From Smittia aterrima (lineage: Eukaryota; Arthropoda; Insecta; Diptera; Chironomidae): a stretch of DNA of 64,000 bases. The position numbers were made by a program, and so were the translations under genes. The stretch covers positions 1,426,854 to 1,490,853 of the forward strand of contig CP093830.1 in the NCBI GenBank assembly GCA_033063855.1, in the 5' to 3' direction. Positions 22,403-33,544 of this stretch are shown here, piece by piece. The notes beneath the pieces are model-generated. The model worked only from the letters and a program-made list of their open reading frames with translations. It did not search any database and was not told where the DNA came from. Each line of letters starts with the position of its first letter. The stretch's first letter is position 1.

Positions 22403-23304
22403 ATGAACGTCAAGCAGTTTCAGGAAGGGTTGGAATTGATGAGCCATTGTGGCTTTAAATTAACAGAAATGGAATCGTCGTTGATAGAGAACTCTCTGAT
22501 CATATTGCAAAGTGAACAAAAGTTTCGAGACATTTTCTTCGTTGGTCGAATCGATACAAGTGACGTCGGGCGTTATTACATTGCTTTTGGTTATTGCAAC
22601 GACATTTTGAAAGGACGAAAGTTTTTCTACAGCTTAAATGGTTACGAGTGGTTGATGATGCCGGAAGTGAAGCCAAAACTTGATTTAATCGCTCGACAGT
22701 GCAATTCGTTTTTCACTGGAGATCCAGCTAATATTCAAAAGGTTTCAATGGTAAAGTTCAAGCTCTAGATCTCAACTGCAACATTATATCTATTTTTAAA
22801 AATTTGTTTCTTTAGCCTCCAACATTTCTACCTGACGATGAAGAAGTTTTTCTGCAATGTCCATCATCTGTGAAGAAGATTAAAGAAGATGATCGCTTAG
22901 CTTGCTTCATTCAATTTATGTTGAGCGAGTCTGCAATTATTCCTCGAGGAATTCTTTATCGTCAAGTCAGTCGATGTGTTACTTACAATTCATTTTTCCG
23001 AGGTCTGACTCATGTCGAGGTCAATGAAATGAAAAACTTTCAACTCTTTCGTTATCCACTTAACAATCGAACATTCAATTTGACAAAACGAGAGGATTAT
23101 AATTATCAAACTGATTTCTTCGACACGATCGACGACTTGGTGCCTGCCAACAGTTTCAAAATTAGTGTTAATAATCGTGACGTTTGCATGATCCGATCGC
23201 TGAAATTTCCTGGAATGATTTTCTATCACAAGCTCAACACAGCTTACCAAGGATTTTTTTATTTCGGCAATGGACTCGTGAACAAAGACTTATTCTTTAT
23301 GTAA
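22403..23304 (+). CDS. RSPH9: Radial spoke head protein 9 homolog
   Basis: Two exons: 22403-22750 and 22816-23304; 278 aa, essentially the size of human RSPH9 (276 aa). Conserved stretches seen include DVGRYYIAFGY, KFFYSLNGYEW, FFTGDP, IIPRGILYR, FFRGL, FRYPLNNRTF, VCMIRSLKFPGMIFYH and the YQGFFYFGNG C-terminus. It is a component of the radial spoke head of motile 9+2 axonemes. In insects this restricts its likely use to sperm flagella and possibly mechanosensory (chordotonal) cilia. It lies one small gene away from DAW1, another axonemal gene, but no shared X-box/RFX site was recognised. Confidence 0.93.
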
Positions 23305-23344
23305 ATTTACTAAATGTCACTGAAAAACAATCAGTTCGTCAATC

Positions 23345-23360
23345 AATAAAATAATTTATT
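23345..23360. terminator. Overlapping convergent poly(A) signals
   Basis: AATAAA at 23345-23350 (plus, RSPH9) is followed after 4 bp by TTTATT at 23355-23360 (AATAAA on the minus strand, C18orf32-like gene). Only 89 bp separate the two coding regions, so the 3'UTRs probably overlap. Confidence 0.6.
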
Positions 23361-23393
23361 TCGGAATTATTTGAGGAATTGTAATAATTAACA

Positions 23394-23900
23394 TTAATCT
23401 GCTTTCTTTGCTGTTTGATCCTTCACCTCTGGTTCACTCTGTGCCACAGCTGGTTGCGGTTTTCTCATAAACGTGCAGACACCACCCTCGCACTTTTGAA
23501 TGAATTCTGGGTCTTCATTTTTGATAATATTGCCATCCTGATCTTTCTTCTGCCAAGGGTTCCAAATATATTTGATAAAGATCGGTTGTAAAAGCCATCG
23601 CCAAAAGAACAAGATCTGCAAAAGAAAGGACATTGAAGAGAAAAATGTAACAGATGAAATAAGTGTTCAATCTAAATAAGGATTTCACTTTGGCAAGAAT
23701 ACAATTTTTTTTCTTTAAATGAAAGGAACAACTTTTATTATGATTTCCCAAAAGAAATTTTTGAACAGCAGATCGCTCGGAAGAATCTTTTACTCCCGTA
23801 GGTTAAACATCTTGGCCTTCAAATTATAAATTTACTGACGTAGAAAACATTAACGAGATTAACTTACCACTGGCACTATAAAACAGGGAACGCAGACCAT
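23394..23900 (-). CDS. UPF0729 / C18orf32-like small membrane protein
   Basis: Two exons: 23868-23900 (11 codons, MVCVPCFIVPV) and 23394-23615; 84 aa in total. The opening MVC(V/I)PC(F/I)IVPV, a hydrophobic helix (residues about 5-22, LFFWRWLLQP) and the following IKYIWNPWQKKD match the UPF0729/C18orf32 family, which has about 76 aa in human. The hydrophilic tail is rich in Lys, Glu and Pro. The vertebrate protein is described as an ER/lipid-droplet-associated small protein; a defined biochemical role cannot be read from this sequence. The first exon is too short for an ORF scan but is required, because it supplies the conserved start. Confidence 0.88.
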
Positions 23901-24317
23901 TGTAGGTGTGATTACTATTTATCTAAGATTGTTTGAGAACTGGAATATCACTCGGTCACTCGATACTCAAGGGAATTACGAAAAATTGAAAAATTGAGAT
24001 CTTTGTTTTGATTTTCTTCTTGTGACTTTTGAGAGTTGGGAATTGTGACAGAGATTTGCGGAAATATCCGATTTAAATATTTCTTCGTTAACTATGCTAT
24101 CTAACAAATCAATCTGACAATTCACCTTATAAAGTGACGATATATTGCTTTAAAAAACATATTCTCTCTATAGCATAAGCATTAACATCTTGTCCTTCAA
24201 ATTCAAATTTACTCCCATAGAAACAAGATTTATCGATCCAACTAATAAAATTCCTTTAACTTTCGCTTTCATATTTTCAGTTTAGTTCCAATTTTCTCTG
24301 TTAACTAAGTTTTAATC

Positions 24318-25691
24318 ATGAAACTACAGAAGATTTTCCTTCGTTACTTTCCTCCTGGTTTAGCATTTAATTATATAAAAACGAATGGGCAGGAAGAAAC
24401 AAAGTGTGTCGATATTTTTGATATGACCGCGAAAAGTGATCTTGACGTTCTCGTAAAGCTTTTAAAGAAAAGGGATCCAACGATTTTCACTAAAGATGTT
24501 CTACCTCAAGTTAGAGATTTGCTCGAAAAAATGCAGAACAAACTTAAAGAGCCTGAAAAGAACAAATTTTATTTATACAAAACACTTCAGACTCATATTC
24601 TGCCCTTGACAAATGTCGTGTAAGTTTATTAAGATTTTTCTAAAACTTTGAAATCGCAATTAAATAAATTATTAAAGGTTTGACCGAACCGGACAGAAAT
24701 GCATCACAGGAAGTTACGACAGAACATGTCGAATTTGGAATGTTGAAACAGGAGAAGAAATCAATGTACTCAAAGGCCACGAGAATGTAGTCTTCTCAGT
24801 TGGTTTCAATCATCCGAAATGTGACAAAATTGTAACAGGATCGTTTGATAAAACAGCGAAGGTTTGGAGTGTTGGATCAGGAGCAAGTCTAAATACTTTA
24901 TGGGGACACACTGGCGAGATAGTCGGCACAGAATTCAATAAAAATAGTGATATGATTTGCACAGCATCAATGGACTCATCAGCGATTGTTTGGTCAACAG
25001 AAACTGCTCAAGAGATTAATAGTTTTCGTGAACATCAAGCTGAAGTTATCTCGTGTCACTTTAACAACACAGGATCGATGTTAATCACAGGATCGTTCGA
25101 CGAAAAAGCGATGGTTTGGGACGTGAGAGTAAAAGAACCAACGCACATTCTACGAGGCCACAATTCTGAACTCTCGAATTGCATTTGGAATTTCTCTTTT
25201 GATTTAATTGCGACATCTTCGCTTGATGGAAGTGTTAGAGTTTGGGATTTGCGAAATCCGAAAGATCCTCAATTTATCATGAAACATCAGGACGAAGTTT
25301 TAGACGTTTGCTTTGATTATACGGGGAAAATTGCGAGTTGCAGCAGTGATTGTACAGCAAAAGTTTGGGATGAGTCTGGAAAACTTTTGTTAACACTTGA
25401 AGGCCACACAGATGAAGTTTCGAAAGTTTGCTTTAGTCCAAATGGAAGTCTCATCCTTACAGCTTCAGCAGGCAAGAGCAATCAAATTTAAACTTTGTAA
25501 TAAATAAACAAAAATAATTTTTAGATAAGACCGCGAGGCTTTGGCATTTCAACGAAGACAACCCGGATAACGGACTTTGCGCTCAAATACTCTCAGGTCA
25601 TGAAAACGAACTCTTCTCTTGCGCGTTCAACTATACAGGCGACGCAGTCTTGACCGCGAGCAAGGACAACACGTGCAAAATTTGGAGATGA
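24318..25691 (+). CDS. DAW1: Dynein axonemal assembly factor with WD repeats 1 (DAW1/WDR69)
   Basis: Three exons: 24318-24619, 24678-25471 and 25525-25691; 420 aa, against 415 in human. An N-terminal helical region (about 1-95) is followed by WD40 repeats forming a beta-propeller. Repeated GH...WD/WS signatures include ITGSYDRTCRIW, VTGSFDKTAKVW, CTASMDSSAIVW, ITGSFDEKAMVWD, SSLDGSVRVWD and the final LTASKDNTCKIW. DAW1 (ODA16 in Chlamydomonas) links outer dynein arms to intraflagellar transport. The second intron begins GC (CAG|GCAAGA at 25472), a rare GC-AG intron, required by frame and repeat continuity (ASA|DKTARLW). It lies near RSPH9; both imply motile-cilium or sperm expression. Confidence 0.93.
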
Positions 25692-25888
25692 TTCGAATGG
25701 TTCTACGATCCGCAATCAAAGAGACGTTGCAGTGTGTGCATTGAGAACGAATGACGAGCAGCTGCAAGCAATGGCTCTCTGCAGATTAAAAAATGACAAT
25801 TTCTCGACAATTTGATTTTTATTATCATCAAATGTCTTTGTTTCACAAAAGGTTATCACGTACTGTTGATAATTTCACCTGACACTCG

Positions 25889-26917
25889 TTACAAATTATT
25901 ATAGCTCGACTCAGTGCGGCTTTCGTAGAACTTATAAGAGTAGATCGCCAAAACGATGACGACTATGGCGATGAAAAGTGCGCCTAGTGCCAGAAAAATA
26001 TTTTTTTATGTTGAGAAATAATTTACTTTTAGTTAGAGTTGAAAGAAAAATAAAGGATGCTTACCGATGACCCATTTCAAGTAATGGGTGTGATCTGCTT
26101 GAACCTTTTCTTTTTCCTTTTCGGTTGAATTTTTAGTGGATGACTTTGTTGATGATTCAGTCGATGACTTGCTATCTTCAGATGTCGTGGTATCGTCGAG
26201 CGGAATACTGCTCGTTGTTGTTTTGACTTTCTTCTTCGATTTTGCTGATTCCTCAGTCGTTAGTTCTCCTGATGCCGTCGTATCTTCGATAGGACTAATC
26301 TCCGTTGTTGTCTTGTTTTTCTTTTTGGATTTAGTCGACTCTTCGGTTGTTTGTTCACCGGAAACCGTCGTATCATCGAGAGGGATAATGTTCGTTGTTG
26401 TCTTGACTTTCTTCTTTGTTTTTGCCGATTCCTTTGAACTTACTTCTCCGGATGCCGTCGTATCTTCGAGAGGATCCAAGTTAATCTCCGTAGTTGTCTT
26501 GATTTTCTTTTTGGATTTTGTCGACTCTTCTGTAGTTTGTTCTTTAGATGACAAATGATCGTTGAGAGGAATATTTTCAGTCTTACCTTTGTTTTTAGAT
26601 TCTGCTGATTCTTCTGATGCATGTTCTTCAGTTGTTACTTCCTTTTTATCGCCTTTAGTAGTTGTTGCCTCATATTTTCCACTATTTCCATCTTTGACAG
26701 TTTCTGTTCTTTCCAAATCAACTTTATGGAATTTAGGTTTCTTTTCTCGATGAGCTTTCGTTGTTTCTTCAAGTGAATCGCTCTCACTGTCGAGGAAATC
26801 ATGCGCTAGAATGTTATAAGTTAGCATTCATTTGAACCTTAATAATAATTTTAATCTCCAACCATTAATAACTGCGATTAACGACAAGAGCAAAAATATC
26901 AAATAATAAACTTTCAT
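25889..26917 (-). CDS. Secreted-to-membrane single-pass protein with Ser/Thr/Lys/Glu repeats
   Basis: Three exons: 26863-26917 (signal peptide MKVYYLIFLLLSLIAVINA), 26065-26805 (ectodomain) and 25889-25983 (transmembrane segment LFIAIVVIVLAIYSY and short tail); 296 aa. Both introns are phase 1. The ectodomain carries about five repeats of ~30 aa of the form EES(T/A)KSKKK.KTTT...(E/D)DTT.SGE; the central ones are exact 90-bp DNA units with a 180-bp higher-order period. Composition is extremely Ser/Thr/Lys/Glu-rich, suggesting O-glycosylation and disorder. I do not recognise the family. The predicted topology is type I: extracellular repeats with a short cytosolic tail. The next gene (27046-27498) has the same exon plan. 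Confidence 0.78.
26221..26560 (-). repeat. Coding minisatellite, 90-bp units in 180-bp pairs
   Basis: Near-identical segments begin at 26221 and 26401 (180 bp apart), with the intervening related units offset by 90 bp. For example GATGCCGTCGTATCTTCG recurs at 26271 and 26451. All units are in the same reading frame on the minus strand. Confidence 0.85.
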
Positions 26918-27045
26918 GACTTTATTTGCAATGTTTCACAGATGAAGGTTGAAAAGTGACTGCTAAAATTTGAGAGTTTTACAGAACTTTGTTATCATCG
27001 ATGCCTAATTAAGCGCGATAAGTTTATTTACAATGATCGAAACTC

Positions 27046-27498
27046 TCATTTAATTATCAACTTTGTTTTCACCGAGCGTGTTGAATCATTTTTGCCAATG
27101 TCAACCTCAGTGAGGATTTCGTATTCGATGTTCTTCGATCTTTGAATGAAACGCCAAATGCTAACAAATAATAATAAAGTCACCAGAAGAAGTCCTGTTA
27201 AACAAAAAATGTGTAATAAACTTTTAAACATTGAAAAAAGTTTACCAATTGGAAGAAGGAACTTTAAAATCGTTGGAAGTTGGTCCGCGTGTTGACTTGT
27301 GATCTTCGGTTGAAAGAGTTTTGATTCATCATAATCTTCGGAGTAAAACTCATCATCAAAGTCATTGTAGTCTAATAAATAAATTATAAATAAATTATAA
27401 ATAAAGTTCATTCAATCTTCAATCTTACAATGTTCGTCATCAGCTAAAACCGCGATACAAAAAAGCAGAAAGAGATTCATGGAACTTTTAAAGCGCAT
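27046..27498 (-). CDS. Small acidic single-pass membrane protein
   Basis: Three exons: 27429-27498, 27246-27371 and 27046-27194. It is 114 aa from the ATG at 27498 or 108 aa from the in-frame ATG at 27480; the second gives the cleaner signal peptide MNLFLLFCIAVLA. A short acidic ectodomain (DDEH..NDFDDEFYSEDYDES) precedes a transmembrane helix (LLLVTLLLFVSIW) and a basic cytosolic tail (RFIQRSK...). Both introns are phase 1, and the second splits a Gly codon just before the membrane segment, exactly as in the neighbour at 25889-26917. Family and function are unknown. The first intron contains short AAATAAATTATA-type tandem repeats. Confidence 0.7.
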
Positions 27499-28596
27499 TA
27501 TGAACTTATTAATGTTTATTACTGTGTGAACGTATTATCAATGTATCTCCTGACTTGAAGATTTTTCAGAATGAAATAAAATCACTTTATTAAAAATTTA
27601 ACGGTCTTCAATTCACTTCCATTCCCCTCGCATGCGGGGACAAATAAAAATTGCGTCAATCTTTTATTACAAATCAGATCGGCTTCGTAGCAAAGTATCT
27701 TGTGACAGAAGTTGATTACTCCAAAAGTAAAATCGATATTTTCTTAGCTAGAAAATTATATTTCTTAGCTTTCCGCGAGTTATAATTCTGATTTCACGAT
27801 TACTTGGCAACGAATGTGAGTATCATAAGTGTTTAACACTCGAACAAGTGAATAAAATGTCGAATTGCAAAAGTGACAACTCATTAAATCTTGTAATTGC
27901 CGAAAAATCCTCCCACTTCTTATTTTACATTTTCCAGCGATTACTGTTGGATATTTCCGGTCCTTGTCATATTTTTACGATTAATTGTGATACAAGCGAA
28001 AAAATGACAATACTTTTAATTCAGTGATCGCCTTAGTTATCGCAACAATGTACAAAATTTCTCTCTAAGAAATCCCTCCCAATTACGAGAGTCTCAATAT
28101 GAGAAGAAGAGGAAAACAATGATAACCAGAATCGCTGGTAGCTCACACACATCCGAGCAAGCATAATATGCTGATAAAAGCAGCGTCCCATTTATATTCG
28201 TTGTTGTTGGCGAGACTTTTCTGAAATTTCCGCGAACGAGAGTGAATCGATAAGACGAATACAATGGGATTCTGAATTTGTAACTCCTTTGGGAGACCCT
28301 TTACAATTTTAGATTTTAGTGGATTTTAAGCCTTGCTTCACTACTGACTTCGGCTATTTCTTGGAATGAGGGAGAGAGAAAAAGAAAATGACATTTGCAT
28401 CGCTTGCATTCACAATCGCCGTTCAATAAACTGGGAACAATAATTAAAACGGTTTTTCGTCACCGATCGTTTATTTTTAGCGTGACACTTTAATCAACAA
28501 ACACCAAAAGTCAACAGAGCTCGCTTCTTGTCGGAACTGCTGAGCGAAAGTGTTAGAGAAAGGAATTGAATCTTCGGCGTCAGGAAAGAATCAGCG
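27499..28596. other. Intergenic/promoter region upstream of AP-2 alpha
   Basis: No exon recognised. The region separates divergent genes (membrane protein - and AP-2 alpha +) and must hold both promoters. The AP-2 alpha 5'UTR probably occupies the last ~100 bp. Confidence 0.5.
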
Positions 28597-31500
28597 ATGG
28601 CACCTGTTCGTGGTGATGGAATGCGCGGCCTTGCCGTGTTCATTTCCGACATCAGAAACTGTAAGTTCACGAGAATGATTATACAATTTAAAATTAGATC
28701 TCAGAAGCTTCAAAGTCTGATTGCATTAAGCGCCAGCTAACCAGATGCCCAAGCATAGAAAATTGATTTTAATTAAATTAAATCATTTCCGTCGTCTTAT
28801 ATTTCACTTGATTACCCCGCAGGCAAAAGTAAAGAATCTGAAGTGAAACGAATGAACAAGGAGCTGGCGAACATTCGAAGCAAATTTAAAGGCGACAAGA
28901 CTCTCGATGGCTATCAAAAGAAGAAATATGTGTGCAAGTTGTTGTTTATTTTCCTCCTTGGGCACGACATTGACTTCGGCCATATGGAGGCTGTTAATTT
29001 ACTATCATCGAATAAATATTCGGAGAAGCAAATTGTAAGTTGAAATTCCCTTCCAATTGAGCAGCACCGCTAACATAGTCTTTAATTTATTTTCTAGGGT
29101 TATCTCTTTATCTCTGTGCTAGTGAATACCAATAGCGATCTGATCAAGCTCATTATTCAGAGCATTAAGAATGATTTGCAATCACGTAATCCAATCCACG
29201 TTAACTTGGCTCTTCAATGTATTGCAAACATCGGTAGCCAAGACATGGCTGAAGCTTTCTCGAATGAAATTCCAAAGCTTCTCGTCTCCGGTGATACGAT
29301 GGACGTCGTTAAACAATCAGCCGCTCTCTGTTTGCTGCGCTTATTCCGTACTTGTCCTGAGATCATTCCTGGTGGAGAATGGACTAGCCGCATCATTCAT
29401 TTGCTTAATGATCATCATATGGGCGTAGTGACAGCAGCCACCAGTCTTATCGATGCTCTTGTCAAGAAGGATCCTGAAGAGTACAAGGGCTGTGTGAGTC
29501 TTGCTGTATCAAGATTATCGCGAATCTTTACTAGCAGCTACACAGACTTGCAGGATTATACGTACTACTTTGTTCCTGCTCCTTGGCTTTCTGTAAAACT
29601 TCTTCGTTTATTGCAAAACTACAATCCACCAACAGAGGATCCTGGTGTTCGCGGTCGTTTAAATGAATGTCTTGAAACGATCTTAAACAAGGCACAAGAG
29701 CCACCGAAAAGCAAAAAAGTCCAGCACTCAAATGCAAAGAACGCTGTTCTGTTCGAAGCGATCAATCTCATCATCCACAACGACAGCGAGGCAAACTTGT
29801 TGGTTCGCGCTTGTAATCAACTCGGACAATTCCTGTCTAATCGCGAAACAAATTTGCGCTATCTTGCGTTGGAGTCAATGTGTCATCTAGCCACATCGGA
29901 ATTTTCGCATGAAGCAGTAAAGAAACATCAAGAAGTTGTTATCCTTTCTATGAAGATGGAGAAAGATGTGTCAGTTCGTCAGCAAGCTGTAGATTTACTC
30001 TATGCAATGTGCGATCGAAGCAACGCTGAAGAAATTGTCCAAGAAATGTTGAATTATCTTGAGACTGCGGATTATTCAATTCGTGAAGAGATGGTATTGA
30101 AAGTCGCTATTCTTGCTGAAAAATACGCAACTGATTTTACATGGTACGTTGATGTTATTCTGAACTTGATTCGTATTGCTGGCGACTATGTGTCGGAAGA
30201 AGTTTGGTATCGCGTCATTCAAATTGTCATCAATCGCGAAGAAGTGCAAGGATATGCAGCAAAGACCGTCTTCGAAGCGCTGCAAGCTCCTGCATGTCAC
30301 GAGAATATGGTCAAGGTTGGCGGTTACATTCTTGGAGAGTTCGGTAATCTCATCGCTGGTGACTCTCGTTCAGCTCCAATGGTTCAGTTTAAACTGCTCC
30401 ACTCCAAATATCATTTGTGCTCTTCGATGACACGCGCTCTTCTCTTGAGCACCTACATCAAATTCATTAATCTGTTCCCAGAGATTAGGGGAACGATTCA
30501 AGATGTTTTCCGGCAACATAGCAATCTTCGCTCGGCTGATGCCGAACTTCAACAACGTGCAAGTGAATATCTTCAATTGAGTATTGTCGCATCAAAAGAC
30601 GTTTTAGCGACAGTTCTCGAGGAAATGCCATCGTTCCCTGAGCGCGAGAGTTCAATCCTTGCAGTTCTTAAAAAGAAGAAGCCCGGACGAGTACCGGAGA
30701 ATGAGATACGAGAAGCAAAGAGTCCAGTTCCGAATCATGGGGCGCAGAATCAGAATCATGCAACAAACAAGTGAGTTTCGTTATGAGATAACAAAAAAAA
30801 GTTCATTAACAATAATTTTTTAGTAATCACAATAGCGGCTCGCTAGATCTGCTGGGTCTTAGCACACCTCCATCACAACAGCAGACAAACACGCAGAACT
30901 CACTCATCGATGTTCTCGGTGACATTTACAACTCATCATCATCTTCAGCTGTCAACAATGCGAAAAAGTAAGCTTGTAACTTATTTCACGGGTATCAAAT
31001 CGATATCTTAACATTTCTTATTTTAACAGATTCCTTTTCAAAAACAACGGCGTTCTTTTTGAGAACGAAATGATTCAAATTGGAGTGAAGAGCGAATTCC
31101 GTCAGAATCTGGGACGTTTAGGCCTATTTTATGGCAACAAAACGCAGGTACCCCTGGTGAATTTCCAACCAGTCCTCCAATGGTCAGCGGAAGATGGAAA
31201 GAAGCTCAATGTACAAATCAAGGCAGTCGACTCGACTCTCGATGCTGGTGCACAAATTCAGCAAATGATTACCGCAGAATGTATAGATAGCTACGCGGGT
31301 ATGTTCTCAAATTCCTTAGTTTTTCAAATTTGCTGATTGGTTCGTTTTGTTTGAAGACTCGCCATCGCTAGCTTTGTCATTCCGCTACAATGGAACACCA
31401 CAAAACTTCATCATCAAACTGCCGTTGACAGTCAACAAGTTCTTTGAGCCAACAGAGATGAACGGTGAGTAAATTGATTTGTGAAAGATTCAATTTATTT

Positions 31501-31999
31501 ATTTTAACATTTGAATTTAGGTGAATCGTTCTTCGCGCGATGGAAAAATCTCGGCGGGTAACTTTCTAATTAGGAAATCCATTGAAAAGATTTTAATTTG
31601 ATTTTCAACTTTTCAGTGAAAAGCAACGAGCGCAGAAAGTATTCAAAGCGCAACAACCACTCGATCTGGCTGGCGCCAAGAACAAACTCTCAGGCTTCGG
31701 AATGCAATTGCTTGATGGCATTGATCCAAATCCCGACAACATGGTTTGTGCTGGCATCATCCATACGCAATCACACCAAGTCGGCTGCTTACTGCGTTTG
31801 GAGCCAAACAAGCAAGCTCAGGTGAGCATGGTTAGAACACGCTCATGAAATCAAAGCTTCGCTTAAAATTTCGCATGTCTTTTGAATAGTTTCTAAGAAT
31901 TTTCCTTCAAAACTCTTTCAGATGTTCCGTCTCACTGTGCGCGCTAGCAAGGAACAAGTTACGACGGAGATCTGTGAGCTTCTCGCTGATCAGTTCTAA
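28597..31999 (+). CDS. AP-2alpha: AP-2 clathrin adaptor complex subunit alpha
   Basis: Nine exons: 28597-28660, 28823-29034, 29098-30770, 30824-30967, 31030-31298, 31357-31464, 31521-31557, 31617-31821 and 31922-31999; all phases close to 929 aa (fly ~940). The start MAPVRGDGMRGLAVFISDIRN is diagnostic. The trunk solenoid runs to about residue 610 and includes the basic KYVCKLLF region near the N-terminus that contributes to PIP2 binding. An Asn/Gln/Ser-rich hinge (about 615-690) contains the LLGL-type clathrin-motif region SLDLLGLS. The ear (appendage) domain ends VTTEICELLADQF. It is the large subunit of the plasma-membrane adaptor linking clathrin, cargo dileucine signals and accessory proteins in endocytosis. 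Exons are short and tightly spaced at the 3' end. Confidence 0.97.
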
Positions 32000-33544
32000 A
32001 ACAATATTCAACGCGGCGGTTCGTGTGTATCAAACAAAAGCAAATCAAATTTTCTTTCTCCTTTGTTATTTGAAAACAACTCAACGCGATGAATCGGCGG
32101 ATAAATAGACGAACTCTAGAATTAAGACATGGAATGTTAAACGCAAGAGCGATTGTTTACACACTCAACCTTTCAGAAAGATGAAAGCTGAAAGGCAACA
32201 CTTTATTTCACGTAAAAATTATTACTAACAAGAAAATGAACTATAAACGATTCCATTAATGATGCTGTAAGTTGAAATTTAATTACGTTAGTTCTTGCTC
32301 GCCTGCATAAAACTTAGTCGAAGACGAATGACTATTAGAAATTGTTTGGGGAAAGCCAATTTAGTTTATTTTGTAAAATGATTTTTTCCGTGGCGCGAGC
32401 TTCATTAGATTATTCATATTGGGGCGAATGTTAATTACGCAATGTTCGAAACACTTTATAATAATATTGAGGACAGAGAGCTTAAAGTTCAAGGAAAGCT
32501 CAACAATCGTTGCGCAATCATTAAACTCGCTCCCGACTTATTCATCTCTTTTTTGTATAAAAAATCTTTAGTTGAATATTTTTTATATCAAGTAATATTT
32601 AATTAAATAGAGTTTTTTTTTTCAAAGTTTTTTGGAAAGTTTGAAGATCAGTATTGAATCCCCATTCGTCCTTTCCTTCCCAACATTCTTCGGCCTTCGG
32701 CTGTATCCTTCAATGTTGAGTGACTTCGACAGTTACTTTCACTCTAGCAAATTCGCTTTGTCATAAATCATGTAAATTTTGATGGAAAGATGAACGAAAT
32801 CCCAAAAGGCTTTATCATCTTCATTCAAACTAAAGTTATATAACAAATGATCTGAATTGGACTACGAAGAAATATTGTTCCTTCTCCTTCCTTGAGGACG
32901 CCGCTGTAGCTTCATAAGCTCAGCATTCTTAGCTAAAGCTGTCTCCTCAAATCCAGCAATCCCTCAGAACAGGCTGAACGATGAAGATAAAATGAAATGT
33001 TGATGAATTAATAAAATAGTGTATCCAAGAAAATTATATTATCTATTGAGAAATGTCATGTAAGAAACAAAAATGATGATGAGAAATAATAAAAGATAAC
33101 AATAAAAGACGAAAATAATTGAGACTTGGAAATTTTGTTCAACGATCAAAAATATTCAGAAGATGGGCGAAAATTCCGTTAGCACGAGAAAATCACTGAA
33201 CACACAAGCTTCACACTGAACACACAAGCTTCAGTCCGCATTAAAATTTAGATTATTTAAATTGTAGTTATTTAAGAGGAATTTATCAAAATATCTTGTA
33301 GCATAAGAAGCTTGTCCTAGTGATAAAGAATTTCGCTTGTTTAAGTTGAATCGCGAGTGAAAAAGAAAAATTTTCAAAACAAGCCAAGAAGAGTTTGAAG
33401 GAATAGACAAAGAAATGACAAAATGAATGAGTTTTCGCGGTGCAAATAACTTCTAACGCCTTCAAACTTAATCTGTGTCTATTGAATCATTCATAAATAT
33501 ATCACAAAAGCCCCGTCAAGTGTGCCGAGAATTCAGAAAACAAA
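32000..33544. other. AP-2 alpha 3' region and intergenic DNA
   Basis: No supported gene. It includes a tandem 20-bp duplication (33194-33233) and an inverted repeat around 32680-32720 (CAACATT...AATGTTG). A 28-codon open stretch on the minus strand at 32862-32962 has some coding character but no attached exons. Confidence 0.45.
33194..33233. repeat. Perfect tandem duplication of 20 bp
   Basis: CACTGAACACACAAGCTTCA occurs twice in direct tandem, without mismatch. It is about 310 bp upstream of the PR-Set7 start codon. Confidence 0.9.

Noticed and set aside
26136..26558. 140-codon plus-strand frame over the repeat gene
   Set aside because: It is the antisense of the Ser/Thr/Lys repeat array. 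The minus frame has a signal peptide, correct splice sites and a TM segment, so it is the real one.
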